A stretch of DNA of 64,000 nt from Amaranthus tricolor (lineage: Eukaryota; Streptophyta; Magnoliopsida; Caryophyllales; Amaranthaceae): contig NC_080053.1 in the NCBI RefSeq assembly GCF_026212465.1, positions 2,616,160 through 2,680,159 on the forward strand. Direction: 5' to 3'. The translations under genes and the position numbers were made by a program. The notes under the pieces are model-generated. The model saw only the letters and a list, made by a program, of their open reading frames with translations, was not told the DNA's origin and made no database searches. Of this stretch, positions 1 through 15,000 are shown piece after piece (the first letter of the stretch is position 1; each line of letters begins with the position of its first letter).

Positions 1-15
1 AGAACATGACTATTA

Positions 16-3000
16 TTTACAATTATAACACTTCAACACAATATATATACCAAATAGTATTGCGTGCCAAGTTTGGTGCAAAACTAACCAAGTTTGAGCT
101 ACTTTATGTGCGAAAGTGCCCAAAAAGCTTAAAAACCCATAAAACACGTAATTTCAAGCATATGACTATAATTTTCAATTCTAACCACTTCAACACAATA
201 ATATACACCAAATAATGTTGTGTGCGAAGTTTCGTGCAAAACAAACTAGTTTGAGCTATTTTATGCGCGAAAATGCCAACAAAGCTTTAAAACCCATAAA
301 ATCAAAACTTAGCACATAATTTCTAGTATATGACTATGATTCTCAATTCTAAGAACTTGATTACGATAATACAGGTCAAATAGTGTTGTGTGCCACGTTC
401 CGTGCAAAACAAACAAAGTTTGAGCTACTTTATGCGCGAAAGTGCGAAAAAAGCATAAAAACCCATAAATCGCAACTTAACACGTAATTTTTAGCATATA
501 ACTATTAATTTCTTTTCTAACCACTTCAACACAATAATATATACCAAATAGTATTGTGTTCCAAGTTTTGTGCAAAACAAACCAAGTTTGAGCTATTTTG
601 TGCGCGAAAGTGCCTAAAAAGCGTAGAAACCCACAAAAGTGCAGCTTAACACGTTATTTCTAGCATATGACTATTATTCTCAATTCTAACCACTTCAACA
701 CAATAATATATACCAAATAGGTTTGTGTGCCAAGTTTCGTCAAAAATAAACCAAGTTTGAGCTACTTTATGCGCGAAAGTGCCAAAAAAGCTTAAAAACC
801 CATAAAATTGCAACTTAAATTCTAACATATGACTATTATTTTCAATTATAGCCACTTCAACACAATAATATATACCAAAAATTAATTTGTGCCAAGTTTC
901 GTGCAAAATAAACATGGTTTGAGCTACTTTATGCGCGAACGTGCCAAGAAACCTTAAAAGAACCTTAAAATCATATTACCAAGTAATATTTAGAATATGA
1001 CTATGATTTACAATTATAACACTTCAACACAATAATATATACCAAATAGTATTGCGTGCCAAGTTTGGTGCAAAACTAACCAAGTTTGAGCTACTTTATG
1101 TGCGAAAGTGCCCAGAAAGCTTAAAAACCCATAAAATTACAACTTAGCACGTAATTTCAAGCATATGAGTATAATTTTCAATTCTAACCACTTGAACACA
1201 ATAATATACATCAAATAGTGTTGTGTGCGAAGTTTCGTGCAAAACAAACCAGTTTGAGCTACTTTATGCGCGAAAGTGCCAAAAAAACTTAAAAACCCAT
1301 AAAATCGAAACTTATCACATAATTTTTAGTATATGACTATGATTCTCAATTCTAAGAACATGAATACGATAATATAGGTCAAATAATGTTGTGTGCCATG
1401 TTGTGTGCCATGTTTCGTGCAAAAGCATAAAAACCCATAAATCGCAACTTAACACGCAATTTCTATCATATGACTATTATTTTCAATTCTAACCACTTTA
1501 ACACAATAATATATACCAACTAGTGTTGTGTGCCAAGTTCGTGCAAAACAAACGAAGTATGAGCTACTTTATGCGCGAAAGTGCCAAAAAAGCTTTAAAA
1601 AACTTTAAAATCGCAATTACCAATTAATGTTAAGAATATGTCAATGATTTACAATTATTACAACTTCAACACAATAATATATACCAAATAGCGTTGTGTG
1701 CCATGTTTCGTTGAAAACAAATCAAGTTTGAGCTACTTTATTCGCAAAAGTGCCAAAAAAGCTTAAAAACCCATAAAATCGCATCTTTACACGTAATTTC
1801 TAGCATATGACTATTATTTTCAATGCTAACCACTTCAACACAATAATATATACCAAATAATGTTGTGTGCCAAGTTTCGTGCAAAACACCCACATGTTTA
1901 AGCTACTTTATGCGCAAAAGTGAAAAAAAAAAAAGCTAGGAAAACGCATAAAATTGCAACCTAACACGTAATTTCTAGCATATGACTATGATTTTAAATT
2001 CTAACCACATCAACACAATAATATATACCAAACAATGTGGTGTGCTATGTTGCGTGGAAACAAACCAAGTTTGAGCTACTTTATGCGTGAAAGTTGCCAA
2101 AAGCACTTTTAACCCATAAAATCGCATCATAGCACTTAATTTCTAGCACATGACAATGATTTTCAATGCTAAACACTTCAACACAATAATATATACCAAA
2201 CAGTGTTGTGTGCTATGTTGCGTGGAAAACAAACCAAGTTTGAGCTACTTTATGTGGCGAAAGTGCCCAGAAAGCTTAAAAACCCATAAAATTGCAACTT
2301 AGCACGTAATTTCAAACATATGAGTATAAATTTCAATTCTAACCACTTCAACACCATAATATACACCAAAAAGTGTTGTGTGCGAAGTTTCGTGCAAAAC
2401 AAACCAGTTTGATCTACTTTACGCACGAAAGTGCCAAAAAACTTAAAAACCCATAAAAATCGAAACTTAGCACATAATTTTTAGTATATGACTATGATTC
2501 TCAATTCTAAGAACTTGAATACGATAATATAGGTCAAATAATGTTGTGTGCCATGTTTCGTGCAAAACAAACCAAGTTTGAGCTACTTTATGCGCGAAAG
2601 TGCTAAAAAAGCATAAAAACCCATAAATCGAAACTTAACACGTAATTTCTATCATATGACTATTATTTTCAATTCTAACCACTTTAACACAATAATATAT
2701 ACCAACTAGTGTTGTGTGCCAAGTTTCGTGCAAAACAAACCAAGTATGAGCTACTTTATGCGCGAAAAGTGCCAAAAAAGATTTAAAAACATTAATATCG
2801 CAATTACCAAGTAATATTAAGAATATGTCAATGATTTAGAATTATTACAACTTCAAACACAATAATATATACCAAATAGTGTTGTGTGTCAAGTTTCATT
2901 GAAAACAAACACAGTTTGAGCTACTTTATTCGCAAAAGTGCCAAAAAAAGGCTTAAAAACCTATAAAACCCATAAAATCGTAATTTCTAGCATATGAATA

Positions 3001-3395
3001 TTATTTTCAATGCTAACCACTTCAACACAATAATATATACCAAATAGTGTTGTGTGCCATGTTTCGTGCAAAACACACCATGTTTAAGCTACTTTATGCG
3101 CAAAAGTGAAAAAAAAGCTAGAAAACCCATAAAATTGCAACCTAACACGTAAATTCTAGAATATGACTATGATTTTAAATTCTAACCACATCAACACAAT
3201 AATATATACCAAACAATGTGGTGTGCTATGTTGCGTGGAAAACAAACCAAGTTTGAGCTACTTTATGCGTGAACGTACCAAAAACACTTTTAACCCATAA
3301 AATCGCATCATAGCACTTAATTTCTAGCACATGACTATGATTTTCAATCCTAACCACTTCAACACAATAATATATACCAAACAGTGTTGTGTGCT
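16..3395 (+). repeat. Decayed 6-7-monomer higher-order repeat (~1.0-1.19 kb)
   Basis: A run of monomers with diagnostic variants recurs in the same order. Markers are AAACTAACCAAG with GTGCGAAAGTGCCC (about 70-120 and 1075-1110, with a related copy at 2245-2270), then TTCTAAGAAC with ATAGGTCAAATA (about 350-380, 1350-1385, 2505-2540), then TATACCAACTAGTG (about 1512 and 2700). The offset between the second and third copies is about 1185 bp (7 monomers) and between the first and second about 1 kb (6 monomers). Copies carry many differences, so this is an old higher-order unit. Confidence 0.75.
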
Positions 3396-5559
3396 ATGTT
3401 GCGTGGAAAACAAACCAACTTTGAGCTACTTTATGCGTGAAATCGCCAAAAACACTTTTAACCCATAAAATCGCATCATAGCACTTGACCATGATTTTCA
3501 ATTCTCACCACTTCGACACAATAATATATACCAAATAGTGTTGTGTGCCAAGTTTTGTGGAAAACAAGCCAAGCTTGAGCTACTTTAGCGCGAAAGTGCC
3601 AAAAAAGTATAAGAACCCATAAAATTGCAACTTAACACTTAATTTCTAGTATATGACTTTGATTTTCATTTATAAAAACTTCAACACAATAATATATACC
3701 AAATAGTATTGTATGCCATGTTTTGTGGAAAACAAACCTAGTTTGAGCTACTTTATGCGCGAAAGTGCCAAAAAAGCTTAAAAAACCCATAAAATCGCAA
3801 CTTATCACGTAATTTCTAACATATGACAATGATTTTAATTCTAACCACTTCAACACAATAATATATACTAAATTTTTTTGTGTGCCAAGTTGTGTGGAAA
3901 ACAAACCAAGTTTGAGCTACATGAAACGTGAAAGTGCCAAAAACACTTTTAACCCATAAAATCGCAACTTAGCACTTAACTTCTAGCACATGACTATGAT
4001 TTTCAATTTTAACCACTAACATATATACCAAATAGTGTTGTGTGCCAAGTTGCGTGGAAAAAAAAAACCATGTTTGACATACTTTAGGCGCGAAAGTGCC
4101 AAAAAAACTTAAAACCCATAAAATCGCAACTTAACTCTCTAATTCTAGCATATAACTATAATTTTAAATTCTAACCACTTCAACACGATATGATATACCA
4201 AATAGAGTTGTGTGCCCAGTTTCGTGGAAAACAAACCAAGTTTGAGCTACTTTATTCGTGAAATTGCCAAAAAACACATAAAACCCATAAAATCATAACT
4301 TAGGCACTTAATTTCTAGCACATGACTATGATTTAAAATTCTAACCACTTCAACACAACAATATATACCAAATAGTGTTGTGTGCCAAGTTTCGTAGAAA
4401 ACAAACTAAGTTTGAGCTACTTTATTCGCAAAAGTGCCAAAAAAGCATAAAACACACCATTTCATGCGCGAAAGTATCGTGCAAAACACACCATGTTTAA
4501 GCTATTTTATGCGCGAAAGTTAAAAAAAAACTAAAAAACCCATAAAATCGCAACATAACAAATAATTATTAGCATATGACTATGATTTTAAATTCTAGCC
4601 ACTTCAACACAATAATATAAACCAAATAAGTGTCGGTGTGTGCCAAGTTTCGTGGAAAACATACCAAGTTTGAGCTACTGTATGTGTAAAAGTGCCGAAA
4701 ACACATTTACCCAATAAAATCGCATTATAGCACTTAATTTCTAGCACATGACTATGATTTTAAATTCAAGCCACTTCAACACAATAATATATACCAAATA
4801 GTGTTGTATGCAAGGTTTTGTGGAAAATCAACAAAGTTGGAGCTATTTTATGCGCAAAAGTGATAAAAAAAGCTTAAAAACCCATAAAATCGCAACATAA
4901 CACGTAATTTCTTGCATATGACTATGATTTCAATGCTAACCACTTCTACACAATAATATATACCAAATAGTGTTGTGTGCCAAGTTTCGTGCAAAAACAC
5001 ACTATGTTTAAGTTACTTTATGCACGAAAGTGAAAAAAAAAGTGAAAAAAACCCATAAAATCGCAACCAAACACGTAATTTCTAGCATATGACTATGATT
5101 TTAAATTCTAACCACTTCAACACAATAATATATACCAAACAGTGTTGTGTGCTATGTTGTGTGGAAAACAAACCAAGTTTGAGCTACTATATGCGTGAAA
5201 GTGCCAAAAACACTTTTAACCCATAAAATTTCGTGCAAAACACACTATGTTTAAGCTACTTTATGCACGAAAGTGAAAAAAGAGCAAAAAAAACCCATAA
5301 AATCGCAACCAAACACTTAAATTGTAGCATATGACAATGATTTTAAATTCTAACTACTTCAACACAATAATATATACCAAACAGTGTTGTGTGCTATGTT
5401 GCGTGGAAAACAAACCAAGTTTAAGCTACTATATGCGTAAAAAGTGCCAAAAACACTTTTAACCCATAAAATCGCATCATAGCACTTGACCATGATTTTG
5501 AATTCTAACCACTTCAACACAATAATGTATACCAAGTTTCTTGTATATGACTTTGATTT

Positions 5560-8500
5560 TCAATTATAAAAACTTCAACACAATAATATATACAAAACTG
5601 TGTTGTGTGCCAAGTTTCGTGAAAAACAAACCAAGTTTGAGCTACTTTATGCGCGAAAGTGCCAAAAAAGTATAAGAACCCATAAAATCGCATCTTAACA
5701 CGTAATTTCTAGCATATGACTTTGATTTTCTTTTATTAAAACTTCAACACAACAATATATACCAAATAGTATTGTGTGCCAAGTTTCGTGGAAAACAAAC
5801 CAAGTTTGAGCTACTTTAAGCGCGAAAGTGCCAAAAAAGTATAAGAACCCATAAAATCGCAACTTAACACATAATTTCTAGCATATGACTTTGATTTTCA
5901 ATTATAAAAATTTCAACACAATAATATATACCAAATCGTGTTGTGTGCCAAGTTTCGTGGAAAGCAAACCAAATTTGAGCTACTTTATGCGCGAAATTGA
6001 GAAAAAAAATAAAAAACCCTTAGAATCGCATCTTAACACGTATTTCTAGCATATGACTATGATTTTCAGAGCTAACCACTTCAATACAATACTATATACC
6101 AAATAGTGTTGTGTGAAAAATATCGTGCAAAACACACCATGTTTAAGCTACTTTATGCGCGAAAGTGAAAAAAAAATCTAAAAATCCATAAAATCGCAAC
6201 CTAACAAATAATTATTAGCATATGACTATGATTTTAAATTCCGACCACTTAAACACAATAATATATACCGAATAGTGTTGTATGCTAGGTTTTGTAGAAA
6301 TTAAACAAAGTTGGAGCTATTTTATGCGCGAAAGTGATAAAAAAGCTTAAAAACCTATAAAATCGCAACTTAACACGTAATTTCTTGCATATGACAATGA
6401 TTTTCAATGCTAACCACTTCAACACAATAATATATACCAAATAGTGTTGTGTGCCAAGTTTCGTGCAAAACACACTATGCTTAAGCTACTTTATGCATGA
6501 AAGTGAAAAAAAAGCTGAAAGAACCCATAAAATCGCAACCAAACACGTAATTTCTAGCATATGAATATGATTTTCAATGTTAACAACTTCAACAAAATAA
6601 TATATACCAAATAGTGTTGTGTGCAAAGTTTCGTACAAAACCCACTATGTTTAAGCTACTTTATGCACGAAAGTGAAAAAAGAGCAAAAAAAAACCCATA
6701 AAATCGCAACCAAACACGTAATTTCTAGCATATGACTATGATTTTAAATTATAACCACTTCAACACAATAATATATACCAAAGAGTGTTGTGTGCTATGT
6801 TGCGTGGAAAACAAACCAAGTTTGAGCTACTTTATGCGTGAAAGTGCCAAAAACACTTTTAACCCATAAAATCGCATCATAGCAATTGACCATGATTTTC
6901 AATTCTAACAACTTCAACACAATAATATATACCAAATAGTGTTGTGTGCCAAGTTTTGTGGAAAACAAACCAAGTTTGAGCTACTTTATGCGCGAAAGTG
7001 CCAAAAGTATAAGAACCCATAAAATCCCAACTTAACACGTAGTTTCTAGCATATGACTTTATTTTCAATTATAAAAACTTCAACACAATAATATATACCA
7101 AATAGTGTTGTGTGCCAAGTTTCGTTGAAAACAAACGTAGTTTGAGCTACATTATTCGCAAAAAAGCCTTAAAAGCTTAAAAACCCATAAAATCGCATCA
7201 TTACACGTAATTTCTAGCATATGACTATTATTTTAAATTCTAACCACTTCAACACAATAATATATACCAAATAGTATCGTGTGCCAAGTTTCGTGGAAAA
7301 CAAACCAAGTTTGAGCTACTGTATGCATGAAAGTGCCTAAAACACATTTAACCCATAAAATCGCATTATAGCACTTAATTTCTAGCACATTACTATGATT
7401 TTCAATTCAAGCCACTTCAACGCAATAATATATACCAAATAGTGTTGTATGCAAGGTTATGTGGAAAATAAACAAAGTTGGAGCTATTTTATGCGCCAAA
7501 GTGATAAACAAGCTTAAAAACCCATAAAATCGCAACTTAACACGTAATTTCTTGCATATGACTATGATTTTCAATGCTAACCACTTCAACACAATAATAT
7601 ATACCAAATAGTGTTGTATGCCAAGTTTCGTGCAAAACACACTATGTTTAAGCTACTTTATGCACGAAAGTGACAAAAAAGTGAAAAAAACCCGTAAAAT
7701 CGCAACCAAACACGTAATTTCTAGCATATGACTATGATTTTAAATTCTAACCACTTCAACACAATAATATATACGAAATAGTGTTGTGTGCTATGTTGCG
7801 TGGAAAACAAACCAAGTTTGAGCTACTTTATGCGTGAAAGTGCAAAAAACACTTTTAAACCCATAAAAGCACTTGACCATGATTTTGAATTCTAACCACT
7901 TCAACACAATAATATATACCAAATAGTGTTGTGTGCCAAGTTTTGTGGAAAACAAACCAAGTTTGAGCTACTTTATGCGCGAAAGTGCCAAAAAAGTATA
8001 AGAACCCATAAAATCGCAACTTAACACGTTATTTCTAACATATGACTTTGATTTTCTTTTATAAAAACTTCAACACAACAATATATACCAAATAGTATTG
8101 TGTGCCAAGTTTCGTGGAAAACAAACCAAGTTTGAGCTACTTTAAGCGCGAAAGTGCCAAAAAAGTTTAAGAACCCATAAAATCGCAACTAACACATAAT
8201 TTCTAGCATATGACTTTGATTTTCAATTATAAAAATTTCAACACAATAATATATACCAAATCGTGTTGTGTGCCAAGTTTCGTGGAAAACACACCAAGTT
8301 TTAGCTACTTTATGCGCGAAAGTGCGAAAAAAAATTAAGAACCCATAGAATCGCAACTTAACACGTAATTTCTAGCATATGACTATGATTTTCAGAGCTA
8401 ACCACTTCAACACAATAATATATACCAAATAGTGTTGTGTGAAAAGTATCGTGCAAAACACACCATGTTTAAGCTACTTTATGCGCAAAAGTGAAAAAAA

Positions 8501-11500
8501 AAACTAAAAATCCATAAAATCGCAACCTAACAAATAATTATTAGCATATGACTATGATTTTAAATTCCGACAACTTCAACACAATAATATATACCGAATA
8601 GTGTTGTATGCAAGGTTTTGTGGAAAATAAAAAAAGTTGGAGCTATTTTATGCGCGAAAGTGATAAAAAAGCTTAAAAACCTATAAAATCGCAACTTAAC
8701 ACGTAATTTCTTGCATATGACTATGATTTTCAATGCTAACCACTTCAACACAATAATATATACCAAATAGTGTTGTGTGCCATGTTTCGTGCAAAACACA
8801 CTATGTTTAAGCTACTTTATGCACGAAAGTGAAAAAAAAGCTAAAAAAAACCCATAAAATCGCAACCAAACACGTAATTTCTAGCATATGACTATGATTT
8901 TCAATGCTAACCACTTCAACACAATAATATATACCAAATAGTGTTGTGTGCCAAATTTCGTGCAAAACACACTATGTTTAAGCTACTTTATGCACGAAAG
9001 TGAAAAAAGCGCAAAAAAAAACCCATAAAATCGCAATCAAACACCTAATTTCTAGCATATTACTATGATTTTAAATTTTAACCACTTCAACACAATAATA
9101 TATACCAAACAGTGTTGTGTGCTATGTTGCGTGAAAGTGCAAAAAACACTTTTAACACGTAAAATCGCATCATAGCACTTGACCAGGATTTAAAATTCTA
9201 ACCACTTCAACACAATAATATATACCAAATAGTGTTGTGTGCCAAGTTTCGTACAAAACAAACCAAGTTTGAGCTACTTTATTCGCGAAAGTGCCAAAAA
9301 AGCATAAAACCCATTAAATCGCATCTTAACACATAATTTCTAGCATATGACTATATTTTTCAGAGCTAACAACTTCAACTCAATAATATATACCAAATAG
9401 TTACGTATGCGAAGTATCGTACAAAACGCACCATGTTTAAGCTATTTTATGCGCTAAAGTGAAAAGAAACTAAAAAACCCATAAAATCGCAACCTAACAA
9501 ATAATTATTAGCATATGACTATGATTTTAAATTCTAACCACTTCAACACAATAATATAAACCAAATAGTGTCGTGTGCCAAGTTTCGTGGAAAACAAACC
9601 AAGTTTGAGATACTGTATGCGTGAAAGTGCCAAGAACACATTTACCCCATAAAATCGCATTATAGCACTTAATTTCTAGACATGACTAAGATTTTCAATT
9701 CAAGCCACTTCAACACAATAATATATACCAAATAGTGTTGTATGCAAGGTTTTGTGGAAAATAAACAATGTTGGAGCTATTTTATGCGCGAAAGTGATAA
9801 ACAAGCTTAAAAACCCATAAAATCGCAACTTAACAAGTAATTTCTTGCATATGACTATGATTTTCAATGCTAACCACTTCAACACAATAATATATACCAA
9901 ATAGTGTTGTGTGCCAAGTGTCGTGCAAAACACACTATGTTTAAGCTACTTTATGCACGAAAGTGAAAAAAAGGTGAAAAAAACCCATAAAATCGCAACT
10001 AAACACGTAATTTATAGCATATGACTATGATTTTAAATTCTAACCACTTCAACACAATAATATATACCAAATAGTGTTGTGTGCTATGTTGCGTGGAAAA
10101 CAAAACAAGTTTGAGCTACTATATGCGTGAAAGTGCCAAAAACACTTTTAACCCATAAAATCGCATCATAGCACTTGACCATGATTTTCAATTCTAACAA
10201 CTTCAACACAATAATATGTACCAAATAGTGTTGTGTGCCTAGTTTTGTGGAAAACAAACCAAGTTTGAGCTACTTTATGCGCGAAAGTGCCAAAAGTATA
10301 AGAACCCATAAAATCCCAACTTAACACGTAATTTCTAGCATATGACTTTGATTTTCAATTATAAAAACTTCAACACAATAATATATACAAAACTGTGTTG
10401 TGTGCCAAGTTTCGTGAAAAACAAACCAAGTTTGAGCTACTTTATGCGCGAAAGTGCCAAAAAAGTATAAGAACCCATAAAATCGCATCTTAACACGTAA
10501 TTTCTAGCATATGACTTTGATTTTCTTTTATTAAAACTTCAACACAACAATATATACCAAATAGTATGGTGTGCCAAGTTTCGTGGAAAACAAACCAAGT
10601 TTGAGCTACTTTAAGCGCGAAAGTGCCAAAAAAGTATAAGAACCCATAAAATCGCAACTTAACACATAATTTCTAGCATATGACTTTGATTTTCAATTAT
10701 AAAAATTTCAACACAATAATATATACCAAATCGTGTTGTGTGCCAAGTTTCGTGGAAAGCAAACCAAATTTGAGCTACTTTATGCGCGAAATTGAGAAAA
10801 AAAATAAAAAACCCTTAGAATCGCATCTTAACACGTAATTTCTAGCATATGACTATGATTTTCAGAGCTAACCACTTCAATACAATACTATATACCAAAT
10901 AGTGTTGTGTGAAAAATATCGTGCAAAACACACCATGTTTAACCTACTTTATGCGCGAAAGTGAAAAAAAAATCTAAAAATCCATAAAATCGCAACCTAA
11001 CAAATAATTATTAGCATATGACTATGATTTTAAATTCCGACCACTTCAACACAATAATATATACCGAATAGTGTTGTATGCTAGGTTTTGTGGAAATTAA
11101 ACAAAGTTGGAGCTATTTTATGCGCGAAAGTGATAAAAAAGCTTAAAAACCTATAAAATCGCAACTTAACACGTAATTTATTGCATATGACTATGATTTT
11201 CAATGCTAACCACTTCAACACAATAATATATACCAAATAGTGTTGTGTGCCAAGTTTCGTGCAAAACACACTATGCTTAAGCTACTTTATGCACGAAAGT
11301 GAAAAAAAAGCTGAAAAAACCCATAAAATCGCAACCAAACACGTAATTTCTAGCATATGACTATGATTTTCAATGTTAACAACTTCAACAAAATAATATA
11401 TACCAAATAGTGTTGTGTGCAAAGTTTCGTACAAAACCCACTATGTTTAAGCTACTTTATGCACGAAAGTGAAAAAAGAGCAAAAAAAACCCATAAAATC

Positions 11501-14500
11501 GCAACCAAACACGTAATGTCTAGCATATGACTATGATTTTAAATTATAACCACTTCAACACAATAATATATACCAAAGAGTGTTGTGTGCTATGTTGCGT
11601 GGAAAACAAACCAAGTTTGAGCTACTTTATGCGTGAAAGTGCCAAAAACACTTTTAACCCATAAAATCGCATCATAGCAATTGACCATGATTTTCAATTC
11701 TAACAACTTCAACACAATAATATATACCAAATAGTGTTGTGTGCCAAGTTTTGTGGAAAACAAACCAAGTTTGAGCTACTTTATGCGCGAAAGTGCCAAA
11801 AGTATAAGAACCCATAAAATCCCAACTTAACACGTAGTTTCTAACATATGACTTTATTTTCAATTATAAAAACTTCAACACAATAATATATACCAAATAG
11901 TGTTGTGTGCCAAGTTTCGTTGAAAACAAACCAAGTTTGAGCTACATTATTCGCAAAAAAGCCTTAAAAGCTTAAAAACCCATAAAATCGCATCATTACA
12001 CGTAATTTCTAGCATATGACTATTATTTTAAATTCTAACCATTTCAACACAATAATATATACCAAATAGTATCGTGTGCCAAGTTTCGTGGAAAACAAAC
12101 CAAGTTTGAGCTACTGTATGCATGAAAGTGCCTAAAACACATTTAACCCATAAAATCGCATTATAGCACTTAATTTCTAGCACATTACTATGATTTTCAA
12201 TTCAAGCCACTTCAACGCAATAATATATACCAAATAGTGTTGTATGCAAGGTTATGTGGAAAATAAACAAAGTTGGAGCTATTTTATGCGCCAAAGTGAT
12301 AAACAAGCTTAAAAACCCATAAAATCGCAACTTAACACGTAATTTCTTGCATATGACTATGATTTTCAATGCTAACCACTTCAACACAATAATATATACC
12401 AAATAGTGTTGTATGCCAAGTTTCGTGCAAAACACACTATGTTTAAGCTACTTTATGCACGAAAGTGACAAAAAAGTGAAAAAAACCCGTAAAATCGTTA
12501 CCAAACACGTAATTTATAGCATATGACTATGATTTTAAATTCTAACCACTTCAACACAATAATATACACCAAATAGTGTTGTGTGCTATGTTGCGTGGAA
12601 AACAAAACAAGTTTGAGCTACTATATGCGTGAAAGTGCCAAAAACACTTTTAACCCATAAAATCGCATCATAGCACTTGACCATGATTTTTAATTCTAAC
12701 AACTTCAACACAATAATATGTACCAAATAGTGTTGTGTGCCAAGTTTTGTGGAAAACAAACCAAGTTTGAGCTATTTTATGCGCGAAAGTGCCAAAAAAG
12801 TATAAGAACCCATAAAATCGCAACTTAACACGAAATTTCAAGCATATGACTTTGATTTTCTTTTCTAAAAACGTCAACACAATAATATATACCAAACAGT
12901 GTTGTGTGCCAAGTTTCGTGGAAAACAAACCAAGTTTGAGCTACTTTATGCGCGAAAGTGCCAAAAAAGTATAAGAACCCATAAAATCGCATCTTAACAC
13001 GTAATTTCTAGCATATGACTTTGATTTTCTTTTATTAAAACTTCAACACAACAATATATACCAAATAGTATTGTGTGCCAAGTTTCGTGGAAAACAAACC
13101 AAGTTTGAGCTACTTTAAGCGCGAAAGTGCCAAAAAAGTATAAGAACCCATAAAATCGCAACTTAACACATAATTTCTAGCATATGACTTTGATTTTCAA
13201 TTATAAAAATTTCAACACAATAATATATACCAAATCGTGTTGTGTGCCAAGTTTTGTGGAAAGCAAACCAAATTTGAGCTACTTTATGCGCGAAATTGAG
13301 AAAAAAAATAAAAAACCCTTAGAATCGCATCTTAACACGTAATTTCTAGCATATGACTATGATTTTCAGAGCTAACCACTTCAATACAATACTATATACC
13401 AAATAGTGTTGTGTGAAAAATATCGTGCAAAACACACCATGTTTAAGCTACTTTATGCGCGAAAGTGAAAAAAAAATCTAAAAATCCATAAAATCGCAAC
13501 CTAACAAATAATTATTAGCATATGACTATGATTTTAAATTCCGACCACTTCAACACAATAATATATACCGAATAGTGTTGTATGCTAGGTTTTGTGGAAA
13601 TTAAACAAAGTTGGAGCTATTTTATGCGCGAAAGTGATAAAAAAGCTTAAAAACCTATAAAATTGCAACTTAACACGTAATTTCTTGCATATGACTATGA
13701 TTTTCAATGCTAACCACTTCAACACAATAATATATACCAAATAGTGTTGTGTGCCAAGTTTCGTGCAAAACACACTATGCTTAAGCTACTTTATGCACGA
13801 AAGTGAAAAAGAAGCTGAAAAAACCCATAAAATCGCAACCAAACACGTAATTTCTAGCATATGACTATGATTTTCAATGTTAACAACTTCAACAAAATAA
13901 TATATACCAAATAGTGTTGTGTGCAAAGTTTCGTACAAAACCCACTATGTTTAAGCTACTTTATGCACGAAAGTGAAAAAAGAGCAAAAAAAACCCATAA
14001 AATCGCAACCAAACACGTAATTTCTAGCATATGACTATGATTTTAAATTATAACCACTTCAAAAAAATAATATATACCAAAGAGTGTTGTGTGCTATGTT
14101 GCGTGGAAAACAAACCAAGTTTGAGCTACTTTATGCGTGAAAGTGCCAAAAACACTTTTTACCCATAAAATCGCATCATAGCAATTGACCATGATTTTCA
14201 ATTCTAACAACTTCAACACAATAATATATACCAAATAGTGTTGTGTGCCAAGTTTTGTGGAAAACAAACCAAGTTTGAGCTACTTTATGCGCGAAAGTGC
14301 CAAAAGTATAAGAACCCATAAAATCCCAACTTAACACGTAGTTTCTAGCATATGACTTTATTTTCAATTATAAAAACTTCAACACAATAATATATACCAA
14401 ATAGTGTTGTGTGCCAAGTTTCATTGAAAACAAACCAAGTTTGAGCTACATTATTCGCAAAAAAGCCTTAAAAGCTTAAAAACCCATAAAATCGCATCAT

Positions 14501-15000
14501 TACACGTAATTTCTAGCACATGACTATTATTTTAAATTCTAACCATTTCAACACAATAATATATACCAAATAGTATCGTGTGCCAAGTTTCGTGGAAAAC
14601 AAACCAAGTTTGAGCTACTGTATGCATGAAAGTGCTTAAAACACATTTAACCCATAAAATCGCATTATAGCACCTAATTTCTAGCACATTACTATGATTT
14701 TCAATTCAAGCCACTTCAACGCAATAATATATACCAAATAGTGTTGTATGCAAGGTTATGTGGAAAATAAACAAAGTTGGAGCTATTTTATGCGCCAAAG
14801 TGATAAACAAGCTTAAAAACCCATAAAATCGCAACTTAACACGTAATTTCTTGCATATGACTATGATTTTCAATGCTAACCACTTCAACACAATAATATA
14901 TACCAAATAGTGTTGTATGCCAAGTTTCGTGCAAAACACACTATGTTTAAGCTACTTTATGCACGAAAGTGACAAAAAAGTGAAAAAAACCCGTAAAATC
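5560..15000 (+). repeat. ~2.5-kb (15-monomer) higher-order repeat
   Basis: Long segments recur almost base for base: about 5560-7690, 9993-12497 and 12498-15000. Matching landmarks are spaced 2504 bp apart between the second and third copies (11081 and 13585; 11672 and 14176; 12202 and 14706) and about 4795 bp apart between the first and second (6285 and 11081; 6877 and 11672; 7407 and 12202). The interval 7.7-9.99 kb is a more diverged version of about 2.3 kb. At about 12.5 kb the sequence jumps back to the monomer order found at 9.99 kb, which marks the unit boundary. Copies one and three share additional sequence past 7690/15000 (to about 7970/15270) that copy two lacks. Confidence 0.85.
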
